Of a DNA stretch of 64,000 nucleotides, positions 7,078 through 14,786 are shown one piece after another; the stretch's first letter is position 1; the number at the start of each line of letters is the position of its first letter. The stretch spans positions 434,001 through 498,000 of the forward strand of contig CAXXVQ010000009.1 of the NCBI GenBank assembly GCA_963662245.2, in the 5' to 3' direction. Source of the DNA: JAFGVL01 sp963662245. GTDB lineage: Bacteria > Bacteroidota > Bacteroidia > Bacteroidales > Paludibacteraceae. The notes under the pieces are model-generated. The model did not search any database. It was not told the origin of the DNA and saw only the letters and a program-made list of their open reading frames with translations. The translations under genes were made by a program, and so were the position numbers.

Positions 7078-8586
7078 TTATTTTGCTTCATTCAGCATTT
7101 TTTTGCCTTTTTCTATTGCTTCATCAATAGTTCCAACAAGGTTAAATGCTGCTTCAGGATATTCATCTACTTCACCATCCATAATCATGTTAAATCCACG
7201 AATAGTTTCTTCAATTGGGACGAATGCTCCCGGAATACCTGTAAACTGTTCTGCAACAAAGAATGGTTGAGATAAGAAGCGTTGAACACGACGAGCGCGT
7301 GATACTGTTAACTTATCGTCATCACTTAATTCTTCCATACCAAGAATGGCAATGATATCTTGTAATTCTTTATAGCGTTGCAATAACTCTTTAATTCTTT
7401 GAGCTGTTGTATAGTGATCATCTCCAATGATATTTGGATCAAGAATTCTTGATGTAGATTCAAGTGGGTCTACTGCTGGATAAATACCTAACTCTGCAAT
7501 TTTACGACTTAATACTGTAGTGGCATCCAAGTGGGCAAAAGTTGTTGCCGGAGCCGGGTCAGTTAAGTCATCTGCAGGAACATATACTGCTTGTACTGAT
7601 GTGATAGAACCGTTTTTAGTAGAAGTAATGCGCTCTTGCATAAGCCCCATTTCTGTAGCTAATGTAGGTTGATATCCTACTGCAGATGGCATACGACCAA
7701 GAAGAGCTGATACCTCAGAACCTGCTTGTGTAAAACGGAAAATGTTATCGATAAAGAATAAGATATCTTTACCTCCTCCTTCACCGCCAGCATCACGGAA
7801 TGATTCCGCAATAGTTAGTCCTGAAAGTGCAACAGAAGCACGAGCTCCCGGTGGTTCATTCATCTGACCAAATACTAATGTCGCTTGAGATTTCTCAAGT
7901 TCCTTATAATCAATCTTTGATAAATCCCATTCTCCTTTTTCAAGGCTTTCTTTAAATGCATCTCCATAACGGATTACACCTGTTTCAATCATCTCACGAA
8001 GTAAGTCGTTACCTTCACGAGTACGCTCTCCAACACCGGCAAATACGGAATATCCATTATAGTTCTTTGCAATGTTATTGATTAACTCCATGATAAGGAC
8101 CGTTTTTCCAACACCGGCACCCCCAAATAAACCAATTTTACCTCCCTTTACATATGGCTCAAGTAAGTCAATTACTTTAATGCCTGTGAAAAGGATTTCT
8201 TGGCTAGTTGATAAATCTTCATATTTAGGCGGTTCGCGGTGAATAGGATATCCTCCGGTTTTATCTAATTCTGCCATCCCATCAATAGGAGCCCCAATTA
8301 CATTCATTGAACGCCCTTTAATTTGATCTCCCGCAGGCATTGTGATAGGAGCTCCTAGAGCTTTTACTTTCATGCCACGCACTAAGCCATCGGTTGCGTC
8401 CATTGCAATTGTTCTAACTGTGTCTTCCCCAATGTGTTGTTGACATTCAATAATAAGAGGTGCTGCATTTTCACGCACTATTTCTAGAGCATCATGTATT
8501 TTAGGCATCTCTGTACATCCTTTAGGGAATGCTACATCCACTACAGGACCAATAACTTGAACGATATGACCAATTGTTTCTGTCAT
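7078..8586 (-). CDS. atpD: F1Fo ATP synthase subunit beta
   Basis: 502 residues. This is the catalytic subunit: Walker A GGAGVGKT at 155-162, GERTREGNDL with the catalytic Glu about 27 residues later, and the DELSEED-like region ELSDDDKLTV near the C-terminus. It is longer than the ~465 residues of many homologues; extra sequence lies around the GEWDLSKIDYKELEKSQ insert (about residues 219-235), as in other Bacteroidota. It is the first gene of the operon, with its own promoter upstream and a divergent phosphoesterase gene beyond. Confidence 0.97.
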   Translation of the reverse strand: MTETIGHIVQVIGPVVDVAFPKGCTEMPKIHDALEIVRENAAPLIIECQQHIGEDTVRTIAMDATDGLVRGMKVKALGAPITMPAGDQIKGRSMNVIGAPIDGMAELDKTGGYPIHREPPKYEDLSTSQEILFTGIKVIDLLEPYVKGGKIGLFGGAGVGKTVLIMELINNIAKNYNGYSVFAGVGERTREGNDLLREMIETGVIRYGDAFKESLEKGEWDLSKIDYKELEKSQATLVFGQMNEPPGARASVALSGLTIAESFRDAGGEGGGKDILFFIDNIFRFTQAGSEVSALLGRMPSAVGYQPTLATEMGLMQERITSTKNGSITSVQAVYVPADDLTDPAPATTFAHLDATTVLSRKIAELGIYPAVDPLESTSRILDPNIIGDDHYTTAQRIKELLQRYKELQDIIAILGMEELSDDDKLTVSRARRVQRFLSQPFFVAEQFTGIPGAFVPIEETIRGFNMIMDGEVDEYPEAAFNLVGTIDEAIEKGKKMLNEAK

Positions 8587-8660
8587 AAGAAATATGTTTA
8601 ATTTTTTGTAATTTTACTTTCGTTACTTATTTTTCCGTTTCAAAAAATAAAAAGACCCTT

Positions 8661-8668
8661 CAAAATTA
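8661..8668 (-). promoter_or_regulatory. -7 element for the F-type ATP synthase operon
   Basis: The minus strand reads TAATTTTG, matching TAnnTTTG, about 75 nt upstream of the atpD ATG in the divergent intergenic region. This would give a leader of roughly 65-70 nt. Confidence 0.45.
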
Positions 8669-8814
8669 GCGATATTTTCGACTTTCCAAATAAATTTGCA
8701 AAAAAAGTTATTATTTTAACAATTACGATTTGTTTCTAAAAAGCCTGATTTTATTATAGATTAAAACTTTAGCTATATTTTATTGTAACAATTTTTAATA
8801 CAGATTAATATAAG

Positions 8815-9303
8815 ATGACTAAAATAGGTTTATTATCAGACTCTCATGGGTGTTTTGACCCCAAATTGTACGACTATTTCAAAGATTGCGATGAGATATG
8901 GCATGCCGGGGATATTGGTTCCGTAGAGGTGGCTGATAAACTTCAGGCGTTTAAACCGTTAAAAGCAGTGATTGGAAATATCGATGGGCATGTGCTTAGA
9001 TCAATGTTCCCCGTTCACAATCGCTTTATGTGTGAGGAAGTTGATGTGTGGATAACTCATATTGGAGGTTATCCCGGGAAATATGCGAGAGAGATTATAA
9101 ATGAAATAACACAGAATCCTCCAAAATTGTTCATTGCAGGGCATTCTCATATACTTAAGGTTCAGTTTGACAATAAATTAAATTTATTGCACATGAATCC
9201 TGGTGCAGAAGGGAAATATGGATTTCATAAAGTAAGAACTGTGTTGCGGTTTGCGATAGATGGAGCTGAGATTAAAGATCTTGAGGTAATTGAAATAGCA
9301 TAA
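8815..9303 (+). CDS. YfcE/MJ0936-type metallophosphoesterase
   Basis: 162 residues with all motifs of a small calcineurin-like phosphodiesterase: D-S-H-G near the N-terminus (LLSDSHG), GDIG, GNID, a central His (THIGGYPG), GHSH and the closing NPGA. These residues bind two metal ions and catalyse phosphodiester hydrolysis; the cellular substrate cannot be read from sequence. There is no signal peptide, so it is cytoplasmic. It stands alone, divergent from atpD, and ends in a strong bidirectional terminator shared with the convergent porin gene. Confidence 0.9.
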   Translation: MTKIGLLSDSHGCFDPKLYDYFKDCDEIWHAGDIGSVEVADKLQAFKPLKAVIGNIDGHVLRSMFPVHNRFMCEEVDVWITHIGGYPGKYAREIINEITQNPPKLFIAGHSHILKVQFDNKLNLLHMNPGAEGKYGFHKVRTVLRFAIDGAEIKDLEVIEIA

Positions 9304-9336
9304 AAAGGCTCGCAAAATTTCTTGCGAGCCTTTTTT
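9303..9336. terminator. Bidirectional terminator between phosphoesterase and porin genes
   Basis: AAAAAGGCTCGCAA, a short AATTTC loop and TTGCGAGCCTTTTTT form a long GC-rich stem with A and T tracts, suiting both convergent genes. Confidence 0.9.
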
Positions 9337-9354
9337 GTATGTAATCATTCCGTT

Positions 9355-10584
9355 TTAGAACTTGTAAATGCAAGAGAATAATGCTCTAGTATTTGCTACT
9401 TCTTTAGAATCTTTCACAGTGCCATCAGTGTCCGGAGTACCATATGCTGCTGCTGTGTATTCAAGTTCCACTGCTAAGTCTAATTTACCTGCAATAAATG
9501 TTACTCTAGGAGCTATTCTATATGCATAATCAATATTGCTGCTTCTAGCGTATGTTGCACCTTTGATATCATCTTCTGCACCTAGATTTTCAGTATAACC
9601 TGCAAATAGTCCGTATTGTACTTTTTTACCCTTAGTGTTCATGTCAATCCATGCAGCTGCGGTTTGAAGGTTTGTGTATTCTACTGCACCTGTTGTTGGG
9701 TCAGCTACAGTTTTCTCTGCATAACCACCAATCATAGTAAGGTCAGTTGCATTTTGAGCATACACACCTTCCATTTTTACAGTAAACTTTTTGCCGTCAA
9801 GTTTTGCGTATGCAATAGCTGAAAGGCTATTGATTCTTTCGTCACTTGCATATTTAGCATCTGCTACTGTTGTGCTTGTTCTTGGCACTAATGATTTATA
9901 GTCAACTCCTGCTCCAAACACATGATTTGTAGAATCTGGGTTGTATTGAAGCTGAGCATGAAGTTCTGGAATTGCTGAGTTGCGAAGGTATGTTGAACTT
10001 GCTCCACTAGGACCTGTGCTTGTAAAATCTCTTTGTGTAGCGGCAACTAAAATTGCTTTTACATCACCCATTTTTTGGCTTAATCTTATTTGCGGATTGC
10101 GAGAAAATGGTTGGAATGGAGCTCCAGTGTTAAAAGAAATCACTCCTGGAAAACATTCTGCAACGAACATTGGACTCCATGTTTGTCCCATTAATAATTC
10201 GGTTTTAGTCCAGCTAAGTTTAGTAAAGGCATGACGCAAACGGAACCCGTTTTCATCATTTGCGTTTCCAAAGAAATCTGCTTCTAAAACTCCAGAGGTT
10301 TTTGCCCCAAAGGCATCTGGCCCTGTGATTTTACCTGTTAAGCGAGATTGAATAGATAAGAAGTTTGTGCTTGGGTGAGCATTAATGTCATCGCCATTTG
10401 CATCTTTGCTTTCAGCACTTGGGTAAAGTAAAAAGTGTCCTTCACGAGAATTTGTTGTTTCATGAGTGTCATAGAAAAAGTCTGTTTTTACAAAACCTGA
10501 GAATTTAATGCCAAAATTTGATGATTCTTGAGCATTAGCAAGTATGCTTAGGCCTAAGAATGATAGTAAGAATAGTTTTTTCAT
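9355..10584 (-). CDS. Outer-membrane beta-barrel porin-like protein
   Basis: 409 residues. A signal peptide (MKKLFLLSFLGLSILANAQ) is followed by alternating amphipathic strands rich in aromatic girdle residues, e.g. IKFSGFVKTDFFYDT, GVLEADFFGNA, FRLRHAFTKLSW and LFSCIYKF at the end. A terminal Phe is the usual beta-barrel insertion signal. FRLRHAFTKLSWTKTELLMGQTWSPMF resembles the DcaP/porin group in which a strand pair faces the pore. It most likely forms a diffusion channel in the outer membrane. Substrate is unknown; the next gene encodes an acetate-family transporter, but they are divergent and the link is weak. Confidence 0.8.
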   Translation of the reverse strand: MKKLFLLSFLGLSILANAQESSNFGIKFSGFVKTDFFYDTHETTNSREGHFLLYPSAESKDANGDDINAHPSTNFLSIQSRLTGKITGPDAFGAKTSGVLEADFFGNANDENGFRLRHAFTKLSWTKTELLMGQTWSPMFVAECFPGVISFNTGAPFQPFSRNPQIRLSQKMGDVKAILVAATQRDFTSTGPSGASSTYLRNSAIPELHAQLQYNPDSTNHVFGAGVDYKSLVPRTSTTVADAKYASDERINSLSAIAYAKLDGKKFTVKMEGVYAQNATDLTMIGGYAEKTVADPTTGAVEYTNLQTAAAWIDMNTKGKKVQYGLFAGYTENLGAEDDIKGATYARSSNIDYAYRIAPRVTFIAGKLDLAVELEYTAAAYGTPDTDGTVKDSKEVANTRALFSCIYKF

Positions 10585-10610
10585 GATTATATGTTTTATA
10601 TGTTACCGAG

Positions 10611-10618
10611 CAAAGATA
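10611..10618 (-). promoter_or_regulatory. -7 element for the porin-like gene
   Basis: The minus strand reads TATCTTTG, the commonest form of the Bacteroidota -7 box, 26 nt upstream of the porin ATG. Confidence 0.6.
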
Positions 10619-10715
10619 TTAATTTATTAATCAGAGTAAAGTAAAAAAGTTATTAGATTTTAAGATTTGCATTGTGAATGCTATCTTGAATAGTTCATAG
10701 TGTATAATCTTTTAT

Positions 10716-10723
10716 TATTTTTG
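10716..10723 (+). promoter_or_regulatory. -7 element for the satP-like gene
   Basis: TATTTTTG followed by CGCCC matches TAnnTTTG, 30 nt before the ATG at 10754. It also makes the in-frame upstream start at 10700 implausible, since that codon would precede the transcript. Confidence 0.55.
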
Positions 10724-10753
10724 CGCCCGAATAATCAATTAATAATTAAAAAA

Positions 10754-11326
10754 ATGTCGCAAAACGAAACGAAATTTACGGAAATTACAGCTAATCCTGC
10801 TCCATTAGGTTTGGCTGGTTTTGGAATGACAACAATCTTGTTGAACATTCACAATGCAGGTATTCTTCCTTTAACAACAGTAATCGTAGCAATGGGAGTA
10901 TTTTACGGAGGTATTGCTCAAATTATTGCTGGAATTATGGAGTGGAAGAAAAATAATACATTTGGAACTATAGCCTTTATTAGCTACGGGTTCTTCTGGA
11001 TTTCATTAGTTGCTATTTGGTATTTACCGGAAATAGGTCCGGTTAAGGCTGCTTCTTCAGAAGCTGTTGCTGTATATTTAGCAATTTGGGGGATTTTCTC
11101 AGCTTTCTTGTTTGTTGGAACATTAAAGGGAAATAAAGGTTTGCAGGTTGTATTTGGATCATTGGTGCTTCTTTTTGCTCTATTAGTACTTGGAAAGTCA
11201 ACTGGTAGTGAGACAATTGAAAATATCGCTGGTATTGAAGGAATCTTCTGTGGTGGTTCTGCTTTGTATTTAGCTATGGCTGGTGTGCTTAATGAAAAAT
11301 ATGGTCGTACTATTCTTCCAGAATAA
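10754..11326 (+). CDS. satP: Acetate/succinate transporter, GPR1/FUN34/SatP (YaaH) family
   Basis: 190 residues with six transmembrane helices. The family signature NPAPLGL lies at about residues 14-20, just before helix 1, and the second family region IAQIIAGIMEWKKNNTFG follows helix 2. Characterised members (E. coli SatP, fungal Ato) move acetate, succinate or protons across the inner membrane. The start at 10754 is chosen because the promoter -7 box lies just upstream and the family begins shortly before NPAPLG. Its original terminator has been split by an insertion sequence. Confidence 0.9.
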   Translation: MSQNETKFTEITANPAPLGLAGFGMTTILLNIHNAGILPLTTVIVAMGVFYGGIAQIIAGIMEWKKNNTFGTIAFISYGFFWISLVAIWYLPEIGPVKAASSEAVAVYLAIWGIFSAFLFVGTLKGNKGLQVVFGSLVLLFALLVLGKSTGSETIENIAGIEGIFCGGSALYLAMAGVLNEKYGRTILPE

Positions 11327-11356
11327 TATGATTTAAATATTAACCAAAAAAGGCTG

Positions 11357-11366
11357 CTCATTTGAG
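11357..11366 (+). repeat. Target-site duplication, left copy
   Basis: CTCATTTGAG directly abuts the left inverted repeat and recurs at the right end. Because the target is itself a hairpin, the direct repeat can be read as long as 16 bp (CTGCTCATTTGAGCAG, 11354-11369). Confidence 0.75.
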
Positions 11367-11371
11367 CAGTC

Positions 11372-11401
11372 ATGGTCGGAAGAAATTCCGACCATTTTTT
11401 T
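11372..11401 (+). terminator. Inward terminator at the left end of the IS
   Basis: ATGGTCGGAA-GAAA-TTCCGACCAT followed by seven T residues. The 5' arm is part of the IS terminal inverted repeat. It would stop read-through from satP before the transposase gene. Confidence 0.8.
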
Positions 11402-11468
11402 GTTTATAAAAATGTGTTTAATTAATTGAATATCAATGAATTAATCTGCATATTCAATATATTTTCAC

Positions 11469-11476
11469 TATCTTTG
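11469..11476 (+). promoter_or_regulatory. -7 element for the transposase gene
   Basis: TATCTTTG, 20 nt before the ATG at 11497. A GTG at 11476 in the same frame overlaps this box and so is unlikely to be the start. Confidence 0.55.
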
Positions 11477-11496
11477 TGTCTGATAATCAAATAGTT

Positions 11497-12720
11497 ATGT
11501 CAGTATTTAAAGATCACAAAGTAACCGCATCAGAGATACTTAATGTAATCCCTGAAGCATTATTAAGTCATTTGTCAGAAACCACTAAGGTTGACCATTA
11601 TTCAAAAGTATTACATGGTAAAAAGATGTTTTATCTTTTACTCTATGGGCTTTTAAATAATGAGAGGCTAAGTCAAAGAAGTCTAGAAGACACATTTAAC
11701 GATTCTGTTTTTAAACTTCTGTTCAATCTTGATCAAGAAGATAAAGTTCGACGAAGCTCTATTTCAGAGAGACTCTCAAAGATTGATTCTAATTACTTTA
11801 AAGAAATTTATCAATGCATTTATACTCAGTTCTCAGATTTATATAGCTCAACTGAAAGAGACAAGTATAATCTAATACGAGTTGACAGCTCTATGGTTTA
11901 TGATTTGTCGGGTAAACTCATTGAAGGTTTAAATCATAATTCATGTGGAAAGAAAGCTGTTAAGTACAGTCTTGCTTTTGATGGATTATTTCCTTGTGAA
12001 GCGCAAGTGTTTACTGAACAAAGCCATTGCAGCGAAGATGTTGCATTACCTAAAGTGGTTTTCTCTCATATAAAGCAGCAAGTAGGTCACACCAATTTAT
12101 ATGTGATAGATAGAGGACTGCAATCCTCTAGAACCATGAAAGACTTTTCTAAGCAAGAAATAAGCTTTGTGGCCAGATTAAAAGAAAACCGAAAATACGA
12201 AGAACTAGAATCATTAATTAATGATAATACCTCGTTGGATTTAGGCGAATTAACGCTACTCAAGGACAGTAAAGTGTTTCTGTATACTGGAGTGAAAATT
12301 AATAATACAAAAGGTAATACTCACTATCGCGAAGAACTCCTTGATCAGCCTTTTCGGCTAATCATAGGGCAAAGAAAAGATGATTCTCAAAAACAATTTT
12401 GGTTTATCTCTAATGATTTTAAACTAACTCCACAAGAAATTGCAGATGCTTATAGACAAAGATGGGACATTGAAGTTTTTTTCCGTTTTATAAAGCAAGA
12501 ACTTAGTGTCAGCCATTTAGTCTCGTTAAATAAGAATGGAATTGAAGTGATTTTATACATGACCTTAATTGTTGCAATGCTTATTCTTATCTACAAGAAA
12601 ATAAACAACATAAGTTACACTACGGCAAAAAGAAGACTGTCCATGGAAATTAGAAATCTTGGAATGGCAATGATAGTTCAACAATGCGGAGGAGACCCAA
12701 ACTTAATGTTTAAAACATAA
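11497..12720 (+). CDS. IS4-family DDE transposase
   Basis: 407 residues from the ATG at 11497. The catalytic triad is visible: D130 in RVDSSMV, D205 in VIDRGL and E326 in YRQRWDIEVFFRFIKQEL. The last segment is the Y-x2-R-x3-E-x6-K signature that defines IS4-type transposases. A beta-strand-rich insertion lies between the second D and the E (roughly residues 215-300), as usual in this family. The frame is full length and the ends of the element are intact, so it is probably active or recently active. The stop codon runs into the A tract of the right-end hairpin. Confidence 0.93.
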   Translation: MSVFKDHKVTASEILNVIPEALLSHLSETTKVDHYSKVLHGKKMFYLLLYGLLNNERLSQRSLEDTFNDSVFKLLFNLDQEDKVRRSSISERLSKIDSNYFKEIYQCIYTQFSDLYSSTERDKYNLIRVDSSMVYDLSGKLIEGLNHNSCGKKAVKYSLAFDGLFPCEAQVFTEQSHCSEDVALPKVVFSHIKQQVGHTNLYVIDRGLQSSRTMKDFSKQEISFVARLKENRKYEELESLINDNTSLDLGELTLLKDSKVFLYTGVKINNTKGNTHYREELLDQPFRLIIGQRKDDSQKQFWFISNDFKLTPQEIADAYRQRWDIEVFFRFIKQELSVSHLVSLNKNGIEVILYMTLIVAMLILIYKKINNISYTTAKRRLSMEIRNLGMAMIVQQCGGDPNLMFKT

Positions 12721-12748
12721 AAAAAGTCGGAAGATAAAATCTTCCGAC
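12719..12748 (-). terminator. Inward terminator at the right end of the IS
   Basis: On the minus strand GTCGGAAGA-TTTTA-TCTTCCGAC is followed by a run of T. It mirrors the left-end hairpin and would block transcripts entering from the right before they run antisense through the transposase. Confidence 0.75.
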
Positions 12749-12753
12749 CATGA

Positions 12754-12778
12754 CTGCTCATTTGAGCAGCCTTTTTTT
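12754..12778 (+). terminator. Partly rebuilt host terminator at the right junction
   Basis: CTGCTCA-TT-TGAGCAG followed by CC and seven T residues. The right target duplication regenerates a 7-bp stem with the original T run, so it can terminate the transposase transcript. The HIT stop codon overlaps the T run. Confidence 0.7.
12757..12766 (+). repeat. Target-site duplication, right copy
   Basis: CTCATTTGAG, identical to 11357-11366, immediately outside the right terminal inverted repeat. Confidence 0.75.
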
Positions 12779-13169
12779 ATAAGTGTTGTTGGATTTTCTT
12801 TAAGATTTCTTCCATTTCTTCTTTAGAGAAACTTTTTTTTGGGTTAGAGAAAGATAAATCTGATTCCTTTAATAATGGTACAAGATGTATGTGTGCGTGT
12901 GGAACTTCCATTCCTAGTACCGCAACTCCTATTCGTTTGCATGGGATAGCTTGTTTTATTGCTAAAGCAACTTTTTTAGCAAACAGTTGTAATCCAATAT
13001 ATACTTCGTCGTCTATATCGAAGATATAATCAATCTCTTGCTTAGGGATAACTAGTGTGTGTCCAGCATTAAGCGGATTGATATCTAAAAAAGCAAAGTA
13101 TTTATCATCCTCTGCAACTTTATAACAAGGGATTTCTCCGTTGATGATTCTTGTGAAGATACTTGGCAT
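12777..13169 (-). CDS. HIT-family nucleotide-binding hydrolase
   Basis: 130 residues. The histidine triad is HAHIHLVPL near the C-terminal third; the first His region is LNAGHTLVIPKQE. The N-terminal MPSIFTRIINGEIPCYKVAEDD is the classic opening of Hint-like proteins, which hydrolyse nucleoside phosphoramidates and adenylates; the precise substrate here is unknown. It follows greA with a 6-nt gap and is therefore its operon partner. Its 3' end abuts the terminator that was hit by the IS, but the coding sequence itself is intact. Confidence 0.93.
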   Translation of the reverse strand: MPSIFTRIINGEIPCYKVAEDDKYFAFLDINPLNAGHTLVIPKQEIDYIFDIDDEVYIGLQLFAKKVALAIKQAIPCKRIGVAVLGMEVPHAHIHLVPLLKESDLSFSNPKKSFSKEEMEEILKKIQQHL

Positions 13170-13175
13170 AGCTTT

Positions 13176-13646
13176 TTATATAGAAATATCTATAATTTCA
13201 AATTCCATTTTCCCATTTGGAGCTGTAACTTCTGCAATATCACCTACTTTCTTGCCAAGCAGTCCTTTTGCTATTGGAGTGGTAATTGAAAGTTTCTTTT
13301 CCTTTAGGTTTGCTTCACTTTCTGAAACAATCATGTATGTCATTTCTTGTTTCGTTTTAGTGTTGCGGATTTTTACTTTGGTAAGTATTTGAACTGAGTC
13401 AGTGTTCAATTTGCTTTCGTCAATAAGTCTAGCGTTTGCGATTGTTGTTTTTAATTGAGAAATTTTCATCTCAAGAAGACCTTGCGCTTCTTTAGCTGCA
13501 TCGTATTCTGCATTTTCTGAAAGGTCTCCTTTGTCGCGCGCTTCTGCTATTTGTCTTGAAATTTCTGGTCTTTCAACCCCTTCCAGACGGTTTAGCTCAT
13601 CCATTAACTTTTTATACCCTTCTTCGGTCAAATAAACTGCTGCCAT
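13176..13646 (-). CDS. greA: Transcription elongation factor GreA
   Basis: 156 residues, normal length. The N-terminal antiparallel coiled coil carries the tip motif DKGDLSENAEYDAAKE (about residues 39-54), whose acidic residues reach into the RNA polymerase secondary channel to stimulate transcript cleavage and rescue backtracked complexes. The C-terminal FKBP-like domain includes TPIAKGLLGKKVGDIAEVTAPNGKMEFEIIDI. It is followed closely by the HIT gene. Confidence 0.96.
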   Translation of the reverse strand: MAAVYLTEEGYKKLMDELNRLEGVERPEISRQIAEARDKGDLSENAEYDAAKEAQGLLEMKISQLKTTIANARLIDESKLNTDSVQILTKVKIRNTKTKQEMTYMIVSESEANLKEKKLSITTPIAKGLLGKKVGDIAEVTAPNGKMEFEIIDISI

Positions 13647-13694
13647 ATCAAATTGTGTTTTTCTAAAATTTGGTTCTTACATAAAACAAAAGAA

Positions 13695-13712
13695 TTCCAG
13701 CCTAGGCTGGAA
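13695..13712 (-). terminator. Palindromic hairpin, probable terminator
   Basis: TTCCAGCCTAGGCTGGAA is a perfect 18-bp palindrome. On the minus strand it is followed by the T-rich TTCTTTTGTTTTATG, so it can end the transcript arriving from 13801-14682. It also lies about 50 nt upstream of greA, where it could act as an attenuator. Confidence 0.55.
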
Positions 13713-13800
13713 CTCCTTAACTTGTGAATGTTAATGCAAATATATATAATTTTTATTTCTTAAAAAGAAATCTTTTCTGCTTTATAGCAGGTGTTATTTG

Positions 13801-14214
13801 CTATAGGTTCTTTTTGTTTATTATTTCGCTGTAAATTAATGCTTTTCGTACTTGTTTTCTACTTTTAAAAGTATAGGCAGGGGTGTTTCTATATGTTTTA
13901 TTTTGTGCTGAAACAATGATAGGTCTTTCTGCCTCTTTATTTTCTTCTTTAATGTCAGATTGTTTGATGTAGTACTGTTCCTCGTCGTCCAATATTATTT
14001 CCTGGCTTTCCTGATTAGGGTTAGGTGATTTTGGCTCAATGTCAGAAAAGGGTTCTTCAGTTTGAGTTAACTCACGCATAATCTCTTCCCAAGGGTTTTT
14101 GGGAGGAGTGTATTCTTTTGATTCAGTTGCTTGGGCTTTTTTCGCTTTTCGTACTATGCTTGATATAATTACAATAGCGATTATTCCAAAATATATTAAG
14201 TCTCCTGCATCCAT
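13801..14214 (-). CDS. Small membrane-anchored protein of unknown function
   Basis: 137 residues. A single N-terminal transmembrane helix (about residues 5-20) is followed by a Lys-rich stop-transfer patch (RKAKKAQ), an acidic, Pro-rich, probably disordered middle (about 35-105), and a short basic C-terminus ending RKALIYSEIINKKNL. The closing R-K/R-A-x-I-Y-S-E-I-L/I-N pattern recurs at the end of small Bacteroidota proteins; I know of no assigned function. It starts 3 nt after the upstream gene's stop, so the two are co-transcribed. Confidence 0.7.
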   Translation of the reverse strand: MDAGDLIYFGIIAIVIISSIVRKAKKAQATESKEYTPPKNPWEEIMRELTQTEEPFSDIEPKSPNPNQESQEIILDDEEQYYIKQSDIKEENKEAERPIIVSAQNKTYRNTPAYTFKSRKQVRKALIYSEIINKKNL

Positions 14215-14217
14215 AAT

Positions 14218-14682
14218 TTACTTGCTTTCCATAATTAAGGAATGTTGTTTGAGTTTGTTTAATTTTGATTCAACTACTAGAGGGTCAATGCTCTGGTTTA
14301 ACCAAAATAGTGCCTTTTCAATATCATTAAATACCTCGATTTCGATAGGCTGATCTCTGTTTATTTTTTTATAAATAAAAGAGTAAGCGTGTTGGCTTGG
14401 TGTTGAATATAGCACTGCTGATCGTCTTTTGCCAAGTATGTTGCCGCTTTCTATCGTAAAACTAAAATAGTCCTCAATCTCCTGAGTGGTCCCGTCAAAG
14501 CTTAAGCTTCTTACATCTGATAATACATTCATTTCCGGAGTGAAATCTTTGTTTTCAACTTCGCCGGCTTTGTACTGTTTCATGAAATCGAGGGTCATTG
14601 TTCCTCTGAATGATTCAATAATTAGTTTTTCTTCTTTTAAGATTTCATAATTAAAGAAAAGTTTTTTTGATATTGCTTCCAT
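14218..14682 (-). CDS. SpoIIAA/STAS-like domain protein, copy 2
   Basis: 154 residues. It has the spacing of a STAS/SpoIIAA-like fold: an N-terminal strand pair with FRGTMTLD, a middle N-x-L-S-D-V-R-x-L motif (about residues 52-60), a strand RRSAVLYS and a C-terminal VFNDIEKALFWLN. The last pattern, F-x-D-x-x-x-A-L-x-W-L, closes many SpoIIAA-like domains. It aligns along its length with the product of 14787-15239, sharing L-S-D-V/I-R-x-L, the lysine/arginine-Ser-Ala-x-L-x-S stretch and the C-terminus. Function is unknown; it has its own promoter. Confidence 0.65.
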   Translation of the reverse strand: MEAISKKLFFNYEILKEEKLIIESFRGTMTLDFMKQYKAGEVENKDFTPEMNVLSDVRSLSFDGTTQEIEDYFSFTIESGNILGKRRSAVLYSTPSQHAYSFIYKKINRDQPIEIEVFNDIEKALFWLNQSIDPLVVESKLNKLKQHSLIMESK

Positions 14683-14742
14683 AAATAATCTAGCTTTAAT
14701 TAAACTTAAGGATTATTTATAGGTTGGTAATTGCACGAATAT

Positions 14743-14750
14743 CAAAGATA
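14743..14750 (-). promoter_or_regulatory. -7 element for the 14682-13801 gene pair
   Basis: The minus strand reads TATCTTTG, about 60 nt upstream of the ATG at 14682, so this pair can be transcribed separately from the parC group. Confidence 0.55.
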
Positions 14751-14786
14751 TAAATAAAAGTTAACAATATTAACATTTAAAAAAGT

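Larger units (their letters stand above)
11367..12756 (+). mobile_element. IS4-family insertion sequence, 1,390 bp, intact
   Basis: The element is bounded by perfect 17-bp terminal inverted repeats, CAGTCATGGTCGGAAGA at the left (11367-11383) and its complement at the right (12740-12756). A 10-bp direct repeat CTCATTTGAG flanks both ends. It carries one transposase gene, an internal promoter, and a hairpin terminator just inside each end, both oriented to stop transcription entering from outside. Removing the element and one duplication restores GGCTGCTCATTTGAGCAGCC between an A run and a T run, a perfect bidirectional terminator between satP and the HIT gene. The exact ends are ambiguous by up to 3 bp each because the target palindrome continues as CTG/CAG. 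Confidence 0.88.

Noticed and set aside
10984..11373. Minus-strand frame of 129 codons over satP
   Set aside because: Antisense shadow of satP; it starts inside the IS terminal repeat and shows no protein-family features.
11476..11496. GTG start giving a seven-residue longer transposase
   Set aside because: The codon overlaps the TATCTTTG -7 box, so it would lie upstream of the transcript start; the ATG at 11497 is better.
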